Positions 44,001 through 50,281 are shown, counted from the stretch's first letter. The stretch: 64,000 nt of DNA from Lingula anatina (GCF_001039355.2 NW_019775869.1:62001-126000); one strand, 5' to 3'. The notes: a model not told the origin generated them from the sequence alone. Numbers and translations: made by a program.

Positions 44001-45709
44001 AAATATGAAAATTGTTTGCATTCACTACATGTCTGGAAGATTTAACATCTAAATAAAACAAGAACATCACAGTAGCTATTAAATATTATTTATATATATT
44101 TCTCTAAGGAAATAAGTAAAATTCAAAAAAGACTGTTAATGTTTTGCTTTATATTTTCACAAAGAAGACTAATAATTTTTCATATTCTCTATTCTCTAGC
44201 CTCTATATGCCCCATCATTTTGTAATTTCTAGATAATGGCCATGTTCTCAGCATAAACCAGCAGAACAGTATATGCTATGAATGCACAATGTGAATATAG
44301 AGGCCTGACAAGACAGAGAATATGATGATACCAATTCTTGATTTCCATGAAGATGTGCCAAGTGAGACAGCATTATTTTATTATAAATTTCATTCCGCAT
44401 CATTTGTTTTTGTACACATCTAACAAAGCAACAGGGGAGGGGGTTCTTACACTTGGGCAAAGAGCCAGACAAGCAGAGTTACGATGATCTTGCTTCTGGT
44501 TTCAAGCCCTTCCATGACTGAGGGGAAAAAAACTTATTTTTTATTACAATCCATGCAATAGCAGACTTTACCTGTTTAGAAAGCATGTTCACTTACTGCT
44601 GCCATGCTGACTCAAAGATTGGCTTCACTTTTAGCAGGCTTCATTGTGAAAAGAGCTTCGCCCCCCCCCCCCCTTCTTTTTCAATCACTCCCCATTCATA
44701 TAGCAACAACATGGAAGACCTTAGTGCAATTCAAACTCTGCTTATCACTATGTATATATGCCAAATGCTTTAAAAACCACAATTATTTTACAAAACTAAA
44801 GCACGAAGCCAATGAAGACAAAATAACAAACACTGTAATTATTTACTAACATCTCTGATTTTAAACAGTTGTTGGCTGTTACACCTTCATAAAGTTAAAA
44901 GGCAGAATAAAGCCTGCCAGCAAAACCAGTTGAAGATAATAAAGTGAGGTTATGCTCAGCTGCACCTAGACAATATAATACTCTCATAAGAGACTTGATG
45001 GACCAGTCTTTACAAATATCTTATGTAATGTTTCTATACAGGTGTGTCTGGGGGTTAGACAGGCTAACCTGAATTTCTGGACAAATATTTAATTATGCTT
45101 TTCTGTCAATTAGTCAAATTTAATTATAGTGCCATTGGTAAATTGTTTGAAACACAACCCTGACATCTGATACTGAAGAGGTTCACCCTGTTGACCAGGA
45201 GCAGTATGTAATGTGGTTATTTTCATTGAATTAACACTCTCTATGTCATCAATCAGTGGTACTCAAACACTGGAAAACAAAATTAACCTAATATGACTTA
45301 CCATAATTAAAGACTGGGTCTGTAAACAATATAATATCTACATGTTCAATATCATCATTCATATATAACATACATTAGCAATTGACTAAATAAAAATGAT
45401 AAATGAACTGAGAAAAGGATATCTCCATGTCAGAAGCTTCAGACACCAAGTCCTAGGCCACGTTGTCTGTTTTAAACAGTATAGAGTTGTTGGTATAAAT
45501 CCAGGATACGGCAACTCTTCTTCTTCTTCCTCCGATGAATCCTCGGCATCTTCAATCACGCATTTGACAATGTTTTTTTCCTTCTCAGAACTCTGCTCGT
45601 CCAAGTTGTTCTGAGAGGAGGTCGACCAAGAACCGGGCTCTTCCTTCGTCGGCGCCACGGTATATTTTGTGTCTCCATTAGAAGTTGATGGTGTATTCGT
45701 TGTAGACAT
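151..45709 (-). CDS. Cav3: T-type (Cav3) voltage-gated calcium channel alpha-1 subunit, 5' two thirds, multi-exon, runs off the left edge
   Basis: This is the pore-forming subunit of a low-voltage-activated calcium channel of the plasma membrane. The spliced order is 45423-45709, 31733-31978, 24728-24825, 22145-22316, 16513-16804, 15721-15813, 13586-14288, 9157-9321, 8572-8693, 8020-8171, 6260-6445, then either 4778-4895 or 3948-4101, then 2880-3035, 2202-2337, 1512-1951 and 151-413. All phases agree, giving about 1,209 codons with the short alternative exon. Family marks are the S4 arginine ladders [10 protein letters not shown] (domain I) and [14 protein letters not shown] (domain II), and pore glutamates in SLEGW and TQEDW. 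The cytosolic extension after IS6 has no beta-subunit binding motif of the kind found in L/N/P-type channels, as expected for Cav3. It looks like the single invertebrate counterpart of CACNA1G/H/I. Domains III and IV are not in the window. Confidence 0.97.
414..1511 (-). other. Cav3 intron 15
   Basis: This is a GT-AG intron. It contains an inverted repeat with 13-bp arms (1187-1199 and 1219-1231) and otherwise ordinary AT-rich sequence. Confidence 0.88.
1512..1951 (-). CDS. Cav3: Cav3 exon 15: II-III linker
   Basis: The exon has 440 nt and starts with 2 nt that complete an Ala codon after exon 14. It encodes a Ser/Thr/Pro-rich segment with [19 protein letters not shown], then [20 protein letters not shown]. 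The second resembles the PPLIIHTAATP motif of the vertebrate Cav3.1 II-III linker. PIITHT occurs twice, so an internal duplication is likely. The acceptor is CAG and the donor GTAAGT, phase 0. Confidence 0.9.
2202..2337 (-). CDS. Cav3: Cav3 exon 14: charged start of the II-III linker
   Basis: The exon has 136 nt (phase 0 to phase 1). It encodes a Lys/Glu-rich stretch beginning [16 protein letters not shown] and ending DIKNNKEK, probably helical and cytosolic. The acceptor TTTTAG and donor GTAAAT fit the phases of exons 13 and 15. Conservation is low, so the call rests on splice sites, phase and position. Skipping it would break the frame. Confidence 0.82.
2338..2879 (-). other. Cav3 intron 13
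   Basis: This is a GT-AG intron of 542 bp. I see nothing else in it. Confidence 0.85.
2880..3035 (-). CDS. Cav3: Cav3 exon 13: domain II selectivity filter and IIS6
   Basis: The exon has 52 codons in phase 0. It encodes [20 protein letters not shown], then [18 protein letters not shown] and [19 protein letters not shown] carries the domain II pore glutamate. The IIS6 segment is nearly identical to vertebrate Cav3. The acceptor is CAG and the donor GTAAGT; the residues read after FSAD are intronic. Confidence 0.98.
3036..3947 (-). other. Cav3 intron between the long exon 12 and exon 13
   Basis: This 912-bp GT-AG intron would hold cis-signals for exon 12 choice. I could not identify any by eye. 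Confidence 0.9.
3948..4101 (-). CDS. Cav3: Cav3 alternative exon 12, long form: domain II turret with 5 cysteines
   Basis: This exon has 154 nt: 1 nt completing Ser, then 51 codons. It encodes [20 protein letters not shown], a longer loop with Cys spacing CxC...CxC, then [17 protein letters not shown]. It is a diverged duplicate of the exon at 4778-4895, alike at both ends and different in the loop. It resembles the cysteine-rich alternative D2L5 turret of Lymnaea Cav3, which was reported to raise sodium permeability. The acceptor is GTAG and the donor GTAAAT. The functional reading here is by analogy. Confidence 0.95.
4102..4777 (-). other. Cav3 intron between the two alternative exons 12
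   Basis: The interval of 676 bp separates the paired exons, which is long enough that steric hindrance cannot explain exclusive use. A short TTTA-rich run lies at 4273-4291. I see nothing else. Confidence 0.9.
4778..4895 (-). CDS. Cav3: Cav3 alternative exon 12, short form: domain II turret with 3 cysteines
   Basis: This exon has 118 nt: 1 nt completing Ser, then 39 codons. It encodes [20 protein letters not shown], then [19 protein letters not shown]. It resembles the vertebrate domain II turret ([16 protein letters not shown]). Three cysteines sit in the extracellular loop. The acceptor is TTAG and the donor GTATTT. Its phases (2 in, 0 out) equal those of the exon at 3948-4101, so the two replace each other. 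Confidence 0.95.
4896..6259 (-). other. Cav3 intron 11
   Basis: This is a 1,364-bp GT-AG intron. It has a repeated phrase ('cattttggat/attttgg') around 5068-5230. No gene or element was recognised. Confidence 0.9.
6260..6445 (-). CDS. Cav3: Cav3 exon 11: IIS4 voltage sensor, S4-S5 linker and IIS5
   Basis: The exon encodes [34 protein letters not shown] (IIS4 with regularly spaced positive charges), [15 protein letters not shown] and the hydrophobic IIS5. It ends in phase 2. The first base of either alternative exon 12 then completes Ser in the conserved SILGM. The acceptor is CAG and the donor GTAGAT. Confidence 0.97.
6446..8019 (-). other. Cav3 intron 10
   Basis: This is a 1,574-bp GT-AG intron. 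No coding or repeat feature was recognised. Confidence 0.9.
8020..8171 (-). CDS. Cav3: Cav3 exon 10: IIS2 and IIS3
   Basis: The exon encodes [40 protein letters not shown] and [10 protein letters not shown]. Its boundaries are a CAG acceptor and a GTAAGT donor, phase 2. The acidic S2 residues and the Asp in NVFDAVIV match the domain II charge-transfer centre of Cav3. It was found by homology, not as a separate long open frame. Confidence 0.96.
8172..8571 (-). other. Cav3 intron 9
   Basis: This is a 400-bp GT-AG intron with nothing else seen. Confidence 0.9.
8572..8693 (-). CDS. Cav3: Cav3 exon 9: end of the I-II linker and IIS1
   Basis: The exon encodes [20 protein letters not shown], then [20 protein letters not shown], which matches the start of domain II in Cav3 (GIM..I.VNT.SMGIEYH). 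The acceptor is CAG and the donor GTACAG, phase 0. Open reading continues past the donor, but those residues are intronic. Confidence 0.96.
8694..9156 (-). other. Cav3 intron 8
   Basis: This is a 463-bp intron starting GTATGA. I see nothing else in it. Confidence 0.85.
9157..9321 (-). CDS. Cav3: Cav3 exon 8: acidic segment of the I-II linker, possible cassette exon
   Basis: This exon has 165 nt, exactly 55 codons, with phase 1 at both ends, so leaving it out keeps the frame. It encodes [15 protein letters not shown], then [17 protein letters not shown] and a run of about 15 mostly acidic residues. The acceptor is CTAG; the donor GTATGA is weaker than its neighbours. An optional I-II linker exon (8b) is known in snail Cav3. 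Whether this one is optional is an inference. Confidence 0.88.
10139..10241 (-). mobile_element. Possible short LTR fragment of a Ty3-like retrotransposon
   Basis: Read on the minus strand, a purine run (GAGGAGGGGGGGA) leads directly into TGTAACAGG, and the segment ends CCGTTACA about 103 bp later. A polypurine tract followed by TGTAAC...GTTACA is the usual layout of a 3' LTR. No second LTR, primer site or protein remnant was found. Confidence 0.3.
10534..10759. repeat. Diverged direct repeat, about 70 bp twice, offset about 157 bp
   Basis: Segments at 10534-10604 and 10691-10759 share 'cagaatttttgatgaaaaaa' and flanking words in the same order (atgtgt, aag-ccctga-cttg-gaaaaaa). This indicates an old local duplication. 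Confidence 0.7.
11823..11866. repeat. (TC)n followed by (AC)n microsatellite
   Basis: This is a visible dinucleotide run, first TC and then AC. Confidence 0.95.
13586..14288 (-). CDS. Cav3: Cav3 exon 7: IS6 and most of the I-II linker (gating brake, poly-His)
   Basis: The exon has 703 nt. It opens with [20 protein letters not shown] (IS6 and its cytosolic end), then a charged stretch ([16 protein letters not shown]) and [20 protein letters not shown]. This is the region that forms the helix-loop-helix gating brake in Cav3 channels. Further on come a basic KKKRKKK block, a histidine tract ([13 protein letters not shown]) and APRASPE, which also follows the His tract in vertebrate Cav3.1. The rest is Ser/Pro-rich and probably disordered. 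The acceptor is CAG and the donor GTAAG, phase 1. Confidence 0.95.
14289..15720 (-). other. Cav3 intron 6
   Basis: This is a 1,432-bp GT-AG intron. Short open frames inside look like chance. Confidence 0.9.
15721..15813 (-). CDS. Cav3: Cav3 exon 6: domain I selectivity filter and start of IS6
   Basis: This exon has 31 codons in phase 0 with a CAG acceptor and GTAAGT donor. It encodes [20 protein letters not shown], then [11 protein letters not shown]. The Glu of LEGW is the domain I filter residue of the EEDD T-type pore. The residue before LEGW is Ser, where vertebrate Cav3 has Thr. It is too short for ordinary open-frame detection and was found by homology. Confidence 0.96.
15814..16512 (-). 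other. Cav3 intron 5, with an 18-bp palindrome
   Basis: This is a 699-bp GT-AG intron. At 16130-16147 lies the perfect palindrome CCTGTTTTGCAAAACAGG. Confidence 0.9.
16513..16804 (-). CDS. Cav3: Cav3 exon 5: domain I extracellular turret and P-helix
   Basis: The exon encodes the long extracellular loop, with five cysteines and the sequons NSS, NMT and NDS. It then runs through [10 protein letters not shown] to [20 protein letters not shown] and ends with Gln in phase 0. The donor is GTAAGT. The C-terminal half aligns closely with vertebrate Cav3, while the loop itself diverges as expected. Confidence 0.96.
16805..22144 (-). other. Cav3 intron 4
   Basis: This is a 5,340-bp GT-AG intron. It contains a long (TA)n run at 17220-17286 and TG/AC-rich stretches near 19823-19918. 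The + strand open frames at 20863-21099 and 21115-21441 resemble no family I know and are probably chance. Confidence 0.9.
17220..17286. repeat. (TA)n microsatellite
   Basis: This is an uninterrupted run of about 33 TA units. Confidence 0.97.
22145..22316 (-). CDS. Cav3: Cav3 exon 4: IS4-S5 linker, IS5 and start of the domain I turret
   Basis: The exon encodes [18 protein letters not shown] (S4-S5 linker), the hydrophobic IS5 containing [17 protein letters not shown], then [17 protein letters not shown]. Its last two bases plus the first base of the next exon make Asn, which creates an Asn-Phe-Thr glycosylation sequon across the junction. The acceptor is CAG and the donor GTGAGT. It is almost identical to vertebrate Cav3 through IS5. 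Confidence 0.97.
22317..24727 (-). other. Cav3 intron 3
   Basis: This is a 2,411-bp GT-AG intron. A CAGTGGCGGATCCAGG phrase at about 23699 starts a possible hAT-like element, and a poly-C run lies near 24414-24426. Confidence 0.9.
23699..23740 (+). mobile_element. Possible 5' end of a hAT-like non-autonomous element
   Basis: The sequence GCAGTGGCGGATCCAGGA is followed by a G-run (GAAGGGGGG). This resembles ends of widespread invertebrate hAT-like elements starting CAGTGGC. No matching right end was located nearby. Confidence 0.3.
24728..24825 (-). CDS. Cav3: Cav3 exon 3: end of IS3 and IS4 voltage sensor
   Basis: This 98-nt exon is too short and split to stand out as an open frame. It was found from protein homology and splice sites (CTAG acceptor, GTAAGT donor). 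It encodes [12 protein letters not shown], then the IS4 segment [18 protein letters not shown] with its regularly spaced arginines. The last base completes the Ser codon of exon 4 (IPSMRI). The spacing matches vertebrate Cav3. Confidence 0.95.
24826..31732 (-). other. Cav3 intron 2
   Basis: This is a 6,907-bp GT-AG intron of ordinary AT-rich sequence. I recognised no gene, RNA or clear transposon in it. The longest + strand open frame (30360-30737, 125 codons) resembles no known family. Confidence 0.9.
31733..31978 (-). CDS. Cav3: Cav3 exon 2: IS1, S1-S2 loop, IS2 and start of IS3
   Basis: The exon has 246 nt (phase 2 to phase 2). It starts within WFERTSM, continues through [16 protein letters not shown] (IS1), [14 protein letters not shown] (IS2) and ends [14 protein letters not shown] (IS3). 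The donor GTAGGT follows. Three cysteines in the S1-S2 loop ([12 protein letters not shown]) match those of vertebrate Cav3. The match to Cav3 is close along the whole exon. Confidence 0.97.
31979..31997 (-). promoter_or_regulatory. Cav3: U12 branch site and AC acceptor of Cav3 intron 1
   Basis: The minus strand reads TTCCTTAAC at 31989-31997, a full match to the U12 branch consensus. Eight bases follow, then the terminal AC at 31979-31980. The likely branch adenosine is about 12 nt from the exon, as expected for this class. There is no usable AG acceptor in a suitable position. The TAA inside the branch site would also stop any longer exon. Confidence 0.93.
35535..35592. repeat. Isolated end of the 36140-36427 foldback family
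   Basis: The segment matches the right arm of the foldback at 36140-36427 closely, including 'ggatcagttgatacttgga' and 'ctattctgaatgccc'. No partner arm was seen on its left. It lies about 30 bp from the MITE at 35625. Confidence 0.65.
35625..35837 (+). mobile_element. TIR MITE, copy 1
   Basis: The ends are inverted: GGGCATTTCCAGAGATTTAG on the left, and on the right the reverse complement reads GGGCGCATTCCCATAGATTT. The interior (ACTCCCTGGGGGTTCACGCT, AGCTTGTAGTAG, AATCTAGTGAGACT) matches the copy at 37881-38104. It is non-coding and non-autonomous; the superfamily was not assigned. Confidence 0.75.
36074..36106. repeat. (TA)n microsatellite
   Basis: This is a visible TA run of about 16 units. 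Confidence 0.95.
36140..36427. mobile_element. Foldback/MITE element with long inverted arms
   Basis: The left end reads GGGCCATTCAGAATAGATGA. The reverse complement of the right end reads GGGCCATTCAGAATAGATGA too. The match continues through GATCCGCCGACTAAATATGG for about 75 bp, then more weakly (CCGCCTCCAC in both arms) almost to the centre. An RNA from it would fold into a long hairpin. No transposase; no convincing target duplication. Confidence 0.85.
37127..37429. repeat. Foldback repeat with about 100-bp inverted arms
   Basis: Left arm 37127-37228 and right arm 37329-37429 are inverted copies. Examples are CCAACTACCAGACTCGGCAC against CCAACTACCAGACTTGGCAC, and CCGTTTTCAAGGTGTG in both. 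The loop is about 100 bp. A minus-strand open frame crosses it (37133-37543) but looks like chance. Confidence 0.85.
37430..38140. repeat. About 146-bp tandem repeat, diverged copies, last one interrupted by a MITE
   Basis: Units begin near 37462, 37608 and 37754, and share GTAGATATAA, AAAATGTG/AAAATATT, TGCAGCTCAT/TGCAGTTCAT, GGTCAAAGGTCAAAT and ATTGCAAATATATGACTT. The third unit is split by the insertion at 37881-38104. Confidence 0.8.
37881..38104 (+). mobile_element. TIR MITE, copy 2, with target duplication TAAG
   Basis: This copy shares ends and interior with 35625-35837. It is flanked by TAAG at 37877-37880 and at 38105-38108. The preceding tandem unit carries the uninterrupted site CAGTAAGATTGCAAATATA at about 37730-37748, which shows the empty state. 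The insertion is therefore well defined. Confidence 0.85.
39999..40054. repeat. (AT)n microsatellite
   Basis: This is a visible AT run of about 28 units. It produces false Tyr-Ile open frames on both strands. Confidence 0.97.
40399..40460. repeat. Poly-G run and degraded end of the 36140-36427 foldback family
   Basis: A run of 14 G is followed by GCATATTTGATCCATGGATC and TGTTCTGAATGTGC, which match the right arm of the foldback family. A weak inverted partner (GGATCAAATATGGCAACCC) lies near 40308-40326. Confidence 0.5.
40968..41006. repeat. (AT)n microsatellite
   Basis: This is a visible AT run of about 19 units. Confidence 0.96.
43154..43178. repeat. Short hairpin, 11-bp arms
   Basis: CTAGGCAGATT, a 3-nt spacer and AATCTGCCTAG form a perfect inverted repeat. 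Function is unknown. Confidence 0.9.
45414..45422 (-). promoter_or_regulatory. Cav3: U12-type (minor spliceosome) AT donor of Cav3 intron 1
   Basis: On the minus strand the nine bases read ATATCCTTT, a full match to the U12 AT-AC donor consensus. No GT donor near here restores the conserved protein alignment. Confidence 0.93.
45423..45709 (-). CDS. Cav3: Cav3 exon 1: cytosolic N-terminus up to the start of IS1
   Basis: This exon encodes 95 codons plus 2 nt. The start ATG has A at -3, and an in-frame TAA lies 20 codons upstream at 45770-45772, so this is very likely the true start. The N-terminus is rich in Ser, Thr and Glu, with an acidic run at residues 57-65. It is followed by LPYPGF and [14 protein letters not shown], which match the Cav3 pre-S1 region. 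The exon ends ACATGGAG before ATATCCTTT, a U12-type donor. Joined to exon 2 it reads LLTWSWFERTSM, in register with vertebrate Cav3. Confidence 0.95.
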
Positions 45710-46430
45710 TGTGGATCTCTTTCTTTTTGTTGAAAAATGATTACTCAGATTAAAAACACACCGCCACCTTTATCAATAAACCAACTGCACAGCCACCACT
45801 CAGTTTGCCTGCTATTAAGCCCAATAGTTGGTTTTGCCATTATTACATACCGAACAAAATTGAGTGCACGATGCTGCTTCTTGCGAGGAAATCACCATCT
45901 TCCAGACACCGCCGTCCTTGTTTTGACTTTTCGCATCAATCATACTTTATCTCAGTAATTAAGAAAATGTATGTGTGGTTTTGATACGCACTCCTCCGTT
46001 CTGCATGACTTCCTGGACGAGATGAGTAAACTGATATTCCAGTCAATGGTGTGAATTTACAACGAAACTCGAGAAGCCTCTTTGATATTCGCAATATTCA
46101 ACTTTTTTCACCGTCGTTTACATTTTTCAGCTCATTACAATCGAATTATCAAAAACAATCCTATCGGATAATGACTTGTGCCATTTTCACTTATGAAATT
46201 TATCTATTCGCACAGAGCGCAGCGTTTTTGCTTATTTGTCTTGCCTTATTCAGAACTGCGTACGTCGTACCTCTTCCACTCCGGCTTACCGACTGGCCAG
46301 CAAAGTGCCGGTCACATGACTTGTACATTTCCATCCAGATGGCGCTACCAGACGAGGGTTCGTGATGCGGGCAATTATGAATGTGGTAATATTAGTGAAC
46401 ATAATACCTGGATACGACGCAGGTGATTAT
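45710..46430 (-). promoter_or_regulatory. Cav3: Putative Cav3 5' UTR and promoter region
   Basis: This region lies directly upstream of the start codon and, with exon 1, is visibly richer in G, C and CpG than the rest of the window. It includes the palindromic E-box GTCACATGAC at 46311-46320 and CCAGATGGCGCTACCA at 46335-46350, loosely CTCF-like. No TATA box was identified, and the transcription start is not placed. The + strand frames here (such as 46051-46365) look like chance. Confidence 0.55.
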
Positions 46431-48008
46431 CGCCATTGTGACAGACACGCTCTTATGCAACAGACTGCTAACAAAGGACTTTACCTTGTCGCTTTGAATA
46501 GACTTTCAGAAATTCATATTTCTGTGCCAAACAAATATGTTGAGGAAGAGAGGGGGAGGCTTGGTCTGGCGTAAATGCTTACATGAAGGCTCAGTTGGAA
46601 TAATCATTTATTTTATTTCAGTAATTATCTAAATACATTAAACCTTGGACATAATAACGTTATTATGTCCAAGATTAAACTGAGTATGGCAATTTAACCT
46701 GTGGAACCTAAGGTGAGCAGCAGAAAGGGACTCTAGTCTGTTTTGCAAACTCAACATTTTTTAAAACTATTGGCAAGACTATTCCCGCTCTCTCTCCATA
46801 CACATACATCCACACAACTGTGTTATATACAATGCAACCAAGAGAATTAGTAACAGACTAGCTTACTTGTTCCTTAATCCCATCATTATAACTCAATAGC
46901 CTACTTTTACAGGTGTTTGGGAATGTATTATAGAGGTGTGGCGATAATCCATATAATTATCTGTGCACAAATTTTACAGACTTAACTGAATGTTTATTTT
47001 CTCTCTGAAATAACTGGGGTTTAGTTTTACTTTTCACTTACAGAATTCCCAGAATAAAAAATCCCAAAGTGAAGTAATTTGGCAAATACTACTTGTGCTG
47101 ATGCAAAAAAGTATGAAAAGAACAGCTGGGGAAACCTGAACACCATCAACAGAAATATCTTGGATGTCAAATCTCAACTTGTTTTATTTCAAGCTGTACA
47201 TTTTTTGTTGACTGAAATAATAAATAACATGATTTTATTCTTTTATTTAAACTTTTTTCAAAGGCACACTACAAAATAAGGAAAATAGATATCCCCACAC
47301 CATGCATTTTTTTAAGGTTTGCTCGTCTCATATGACACAACAGAGTACCAATACCTCATTTTTGGCTTATTTTAAATGTTTTCCTTTTTGAAAGGAAATG
47401 AAAGTTATAATTTCATAACAATCAAGAATGTATTTTTATGTTATAATAATATTTATTATTTTATAAAATTTTTTGTATTTACAATAATTTTTGTTAAAGC
47501 AATTGCAATTCAAAATATTCGTGATTAAATATCCTAAAAAGTGTGAATTACTCTTAATTCTTAAATAATACATAACTTTACAGTCTGCACTATTATAAAC
47601 AAGGAAAAAATTAAAAGGAATAAAAATTATCAGCAGCAACATCCTTACATTTGTTTACATATATTTTGCATTGAAGCTTAACATGTGACAAATATTATTT
47701 CAAATCATCTGGAAGCCCAAAATCTTAGTAATAAAAAATCGATATAGCTGCTAGCTTTAACAAACGTGCAGCTGTAAATCCAATAGCAAGTTTTGAACTT
47801 TTTTGGGAATGACCTGTTACCAAACAGACGTTTCGGAAATGGTGCAAGGCTGTGGAAAAAGTTTAAAAAAACATTGCAAAACCAGAGCTATGGTTCTGTG
47901 TCCAATATTCGGTCCCCACCACATGTAAGACTTTGTTCCTCCATCTCCCACTAATCTCACTTTTTTTTTTTTTTAGGATTCGATAATGAACTTGGTGATG
48001 TAACCTTG
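46431..48008. other. Intergenic sequence between Cav3 and SPATA20
   Basis: No gene was recognised. It contains a 30-bp perfect palindrome at 46644-46673; the rest is AT-rich, with a T-run near 47961-47974. Confidence 0.7.
46644..46673. repeat. 30-bp perfect palindrome upstream of Cav3
   Basis: CTTGGACATAATAAC is followed at once by its reverse complement GTTATTATGTCCAAG, with no spacer. It may be two element ends joined head to head, or a cruciform or dimer binding site. Confidence 0.95.
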
Positions 48009-48014
48009 TTTATT
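48009..48014 (-). terminator. SPATA20: Candidate poly(A) signal of SPATA20
   Basis: The minus strand reads AATAAA, about 212 bp after the TAG stop. It is the best-placed signal of this kind downstream of the stop. Cleavage site not determined. Confidence 0.5.
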
Positions 48015-48225
48015 AATACTTGATAAGCTGTCTTAAATTACAGAAACAAGAATGCATATATTAAAATCAGCTCTGAATTCATTAAAATATCTATTAACAG
48101 TTTTGTTGCACAGCAACTGCATATAAATATATATTGATGTATGTTTTTCATACACATTTCACAAACTTTCTGTACACATCTGCAGGTTAGAGTATATGCC
48201 TGTAAATCAAGAAGGTTCAACTCTC

Positions 48226-48483
48226 CTAAAGAGGCTCCAAGAGCAGTTTTTCCAACTCTGACACAGTATTCACAGGAAGCTTGCAACTGTAGTCTCTACA
48301 GACATAAGCTGTGGCTTTCCCATCCTTCTTCTCATAGGACTTCAGCATTCCATGTCTATGAGCCAAAAGGCTGTCTTGATCTCCATCCCATAATATCAGT
48401 ATCTTATTGGGGATAAACTGGCTGTGAACACAACGGAGGAGTTGTTGGGAATCTTCTGCTCCTTTCTCACCAACGATGATAAT
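48226..48483 (-). CDS. SPATA20: SPATA20 terminal coding exon
   Basis: After a TTTCAG acceptor it reads IIIVGEKGAEDSQQLLRCVH, then SQFIPNKILILWDGDQDSLL, and near the end KATAYVCRDYSCKLPVNTVS, ending LLLEPL and a TAG stop. There are 85 residues. Human SPATA20 matches in LVQCVHSVYIPNKVLIL and QATAYVC. The Met-containing open frame upstream of Ile is intronic. Confidence 0.95.
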   Translation of the reverse strand: MIIVGEKGAEDSQQLLRCVHSQFIPNKILILWDGDQDSLLAHRHGMLKSYEKKDGKATAYVCRDYSCKLPVNTVSELEKLLLEPL

Positions 48484-50281
48484 CTGAAATGACATATTAC
48501 TTGCATTATTCACATGTTATGATTCAGGAAAAAGAACGACTAAAAGGAATCATTCTAACAGTTTTCACTAGTCCAATCAAATTTATTATCAAGAAATGCC
48601 AGTATCTATTTCATGCATTTACCACCCTTATTAAAAAAAACTGTCTATGACAAGATCAAGTTTAAAAAGTTTATTGAAATCTGTTGTATAACAAGTTTCA
48701 TTGTCACTGTTGGCACTGGAGTCACCATTGTCATTGTATTAACGACCTGTAAACCTAACATGACCCCAGTAAAACATGCAGCACAACACTTTTTTTTTCT
48801 TTTTGCATTGCACCAAGGTGCTCAAATAACTCTGCCTCTTTAATAGAAAGAAAACATTTTGTGTGTTTCCATTTTAAGGCAAATTCGATCAGTGATCTCT
48901 TTACTATTAGTTTTTTTTTAAATAATTTATGTTTTAGGGTAATGCCACTTAAAAGAAATGCAAGAATCCAACAGATGCTTTATTTTCCATGCTAAAATCT
49001 TAGCACTTCAGTTTGCAGAGGCTGAGTAATTCATGCATCTTATCTCCATATCTGATGTTTACTACACAGCTCAAGGAGATCATCCTGAAGATTCGACATA
49101 TAACCACCAGTGAGAACCTGGCTTCTCTGAATATTGAATGTCAGCACAGATAATCCTTCACCAATCTTCTTTAAGATTCAAGCCTATAAAGCTGATCACT
49201 GGGAATTAGGAGGCAAAAAGCTGTCTAAGACAATAGATAAGGAAGTCTTCTAGTACTTCTTTGCAATTTTTGCATTTAACTCTTTGCAATGTGTTTGCTT
49301 TTAAGCTACTTATAAATTATCACACATTCTTTATCATATTGACTTTACAGGTAGTTAAACTTCTCAAAATAAGTGATATATCATGCTATATGGATATCTG
49401 GTGAATACATTGCATGTTTGAGCTATTCTATTGAAAATGGAGTGGTGCAGCATCAATGGTTCTGTTATTAACCAAAACTACTTGATTTAATGCAATGTTA
49501 ACACATGGCGGAATAAGAAAGCACAGATAAAACTAATCAATGCAGGCTGATGTTTTGATAAAATTGACTCGATGTGGATGCCAGAAAGCCAGGTATTTGT
49601 ATTTTCTCAGACTCTGAGGGTATTCTGAACAGATTGCACACCAATAACAAAAAATCTGGTACAGCACACTTTCAAATCTTTGCATCTTCTGCCCAAACAA
49701 AATTGAATAACAAAAAACATTTTTTTAGTGAAACTGTTGACAAAATTTAAATTCTTCATCATTTTAAGCCTAAGCATGTTTCAAGGCATGTACATAACAG
49801 GTATTGATTTCTTGCTTTTTGACTAGAAGCACCATCATGGTAATAACAATGTCTAGGCCAAGACCTGTCCTAGGGAGAATGGTACTCACAAAGATGTCCA
49901 CTTGACCATTTCCCAGAAAATCCCACACATTAGCTTCCGCAGAGACATCTTGAATAGTCCAGAAATCAATGGAACAACAAGAGTGCCTAATCATTGCAGA
50001 TACAGTTTATACAGGTCACCTCTCAAGATAGATGACACCTAAAATATCCTTGCCAACAATGGTCAAAACAACAACAACAACAAAAAAAAAAAAACAGTAA
50101 CTAGCATGATTTGTCCTGCCATACACCAGGAAATCGATGTATAATAAGAATTCCTGGATTCATTACCAGAATGTTGACAGGCTTATTTTCTGTTACAAAG
50201 CTGACCTCTGTAATCAACTCGATACTTTCAAATTTTCAGTTTATAACAGACTTATATAAAAACATTTTTTGATGATAACAA

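Larger units (their letters stand above)
31979..45422 (-). other. Cav3 intron 1: 13.4-kb U12-type AT-AC intron rich in small mobile elements
   Basis: The intron starts ATATCC and ends AC on the minus strand. It carries two copies of a TIR MITE (35625-35837 and 37881-38104) and a foldback element (36140-36427) with a further related end at 35535-35592 and at 40413-40460. It also has a second foldback (37127-37429), a 146-bp tandem repeat and several (TA)n tracts. The remainder is AT-rich with no recognisable gene. Confidence 0.93.

Noticed and set aside
46051-46574. Overlapping + strand frames that could be a divergent gene at the Cav3 promoter
   Set aside because: The higher CpG content explains fewer stops; no conserved motif or splice structure was seen.
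49770-49994. Possible SPATA20 exon between the two known ones
   Set aside because: The exons at 60737-60936 and 48226-48483 join directly as VKQ-IIIV, matching the human protein, so no exon is missing there.
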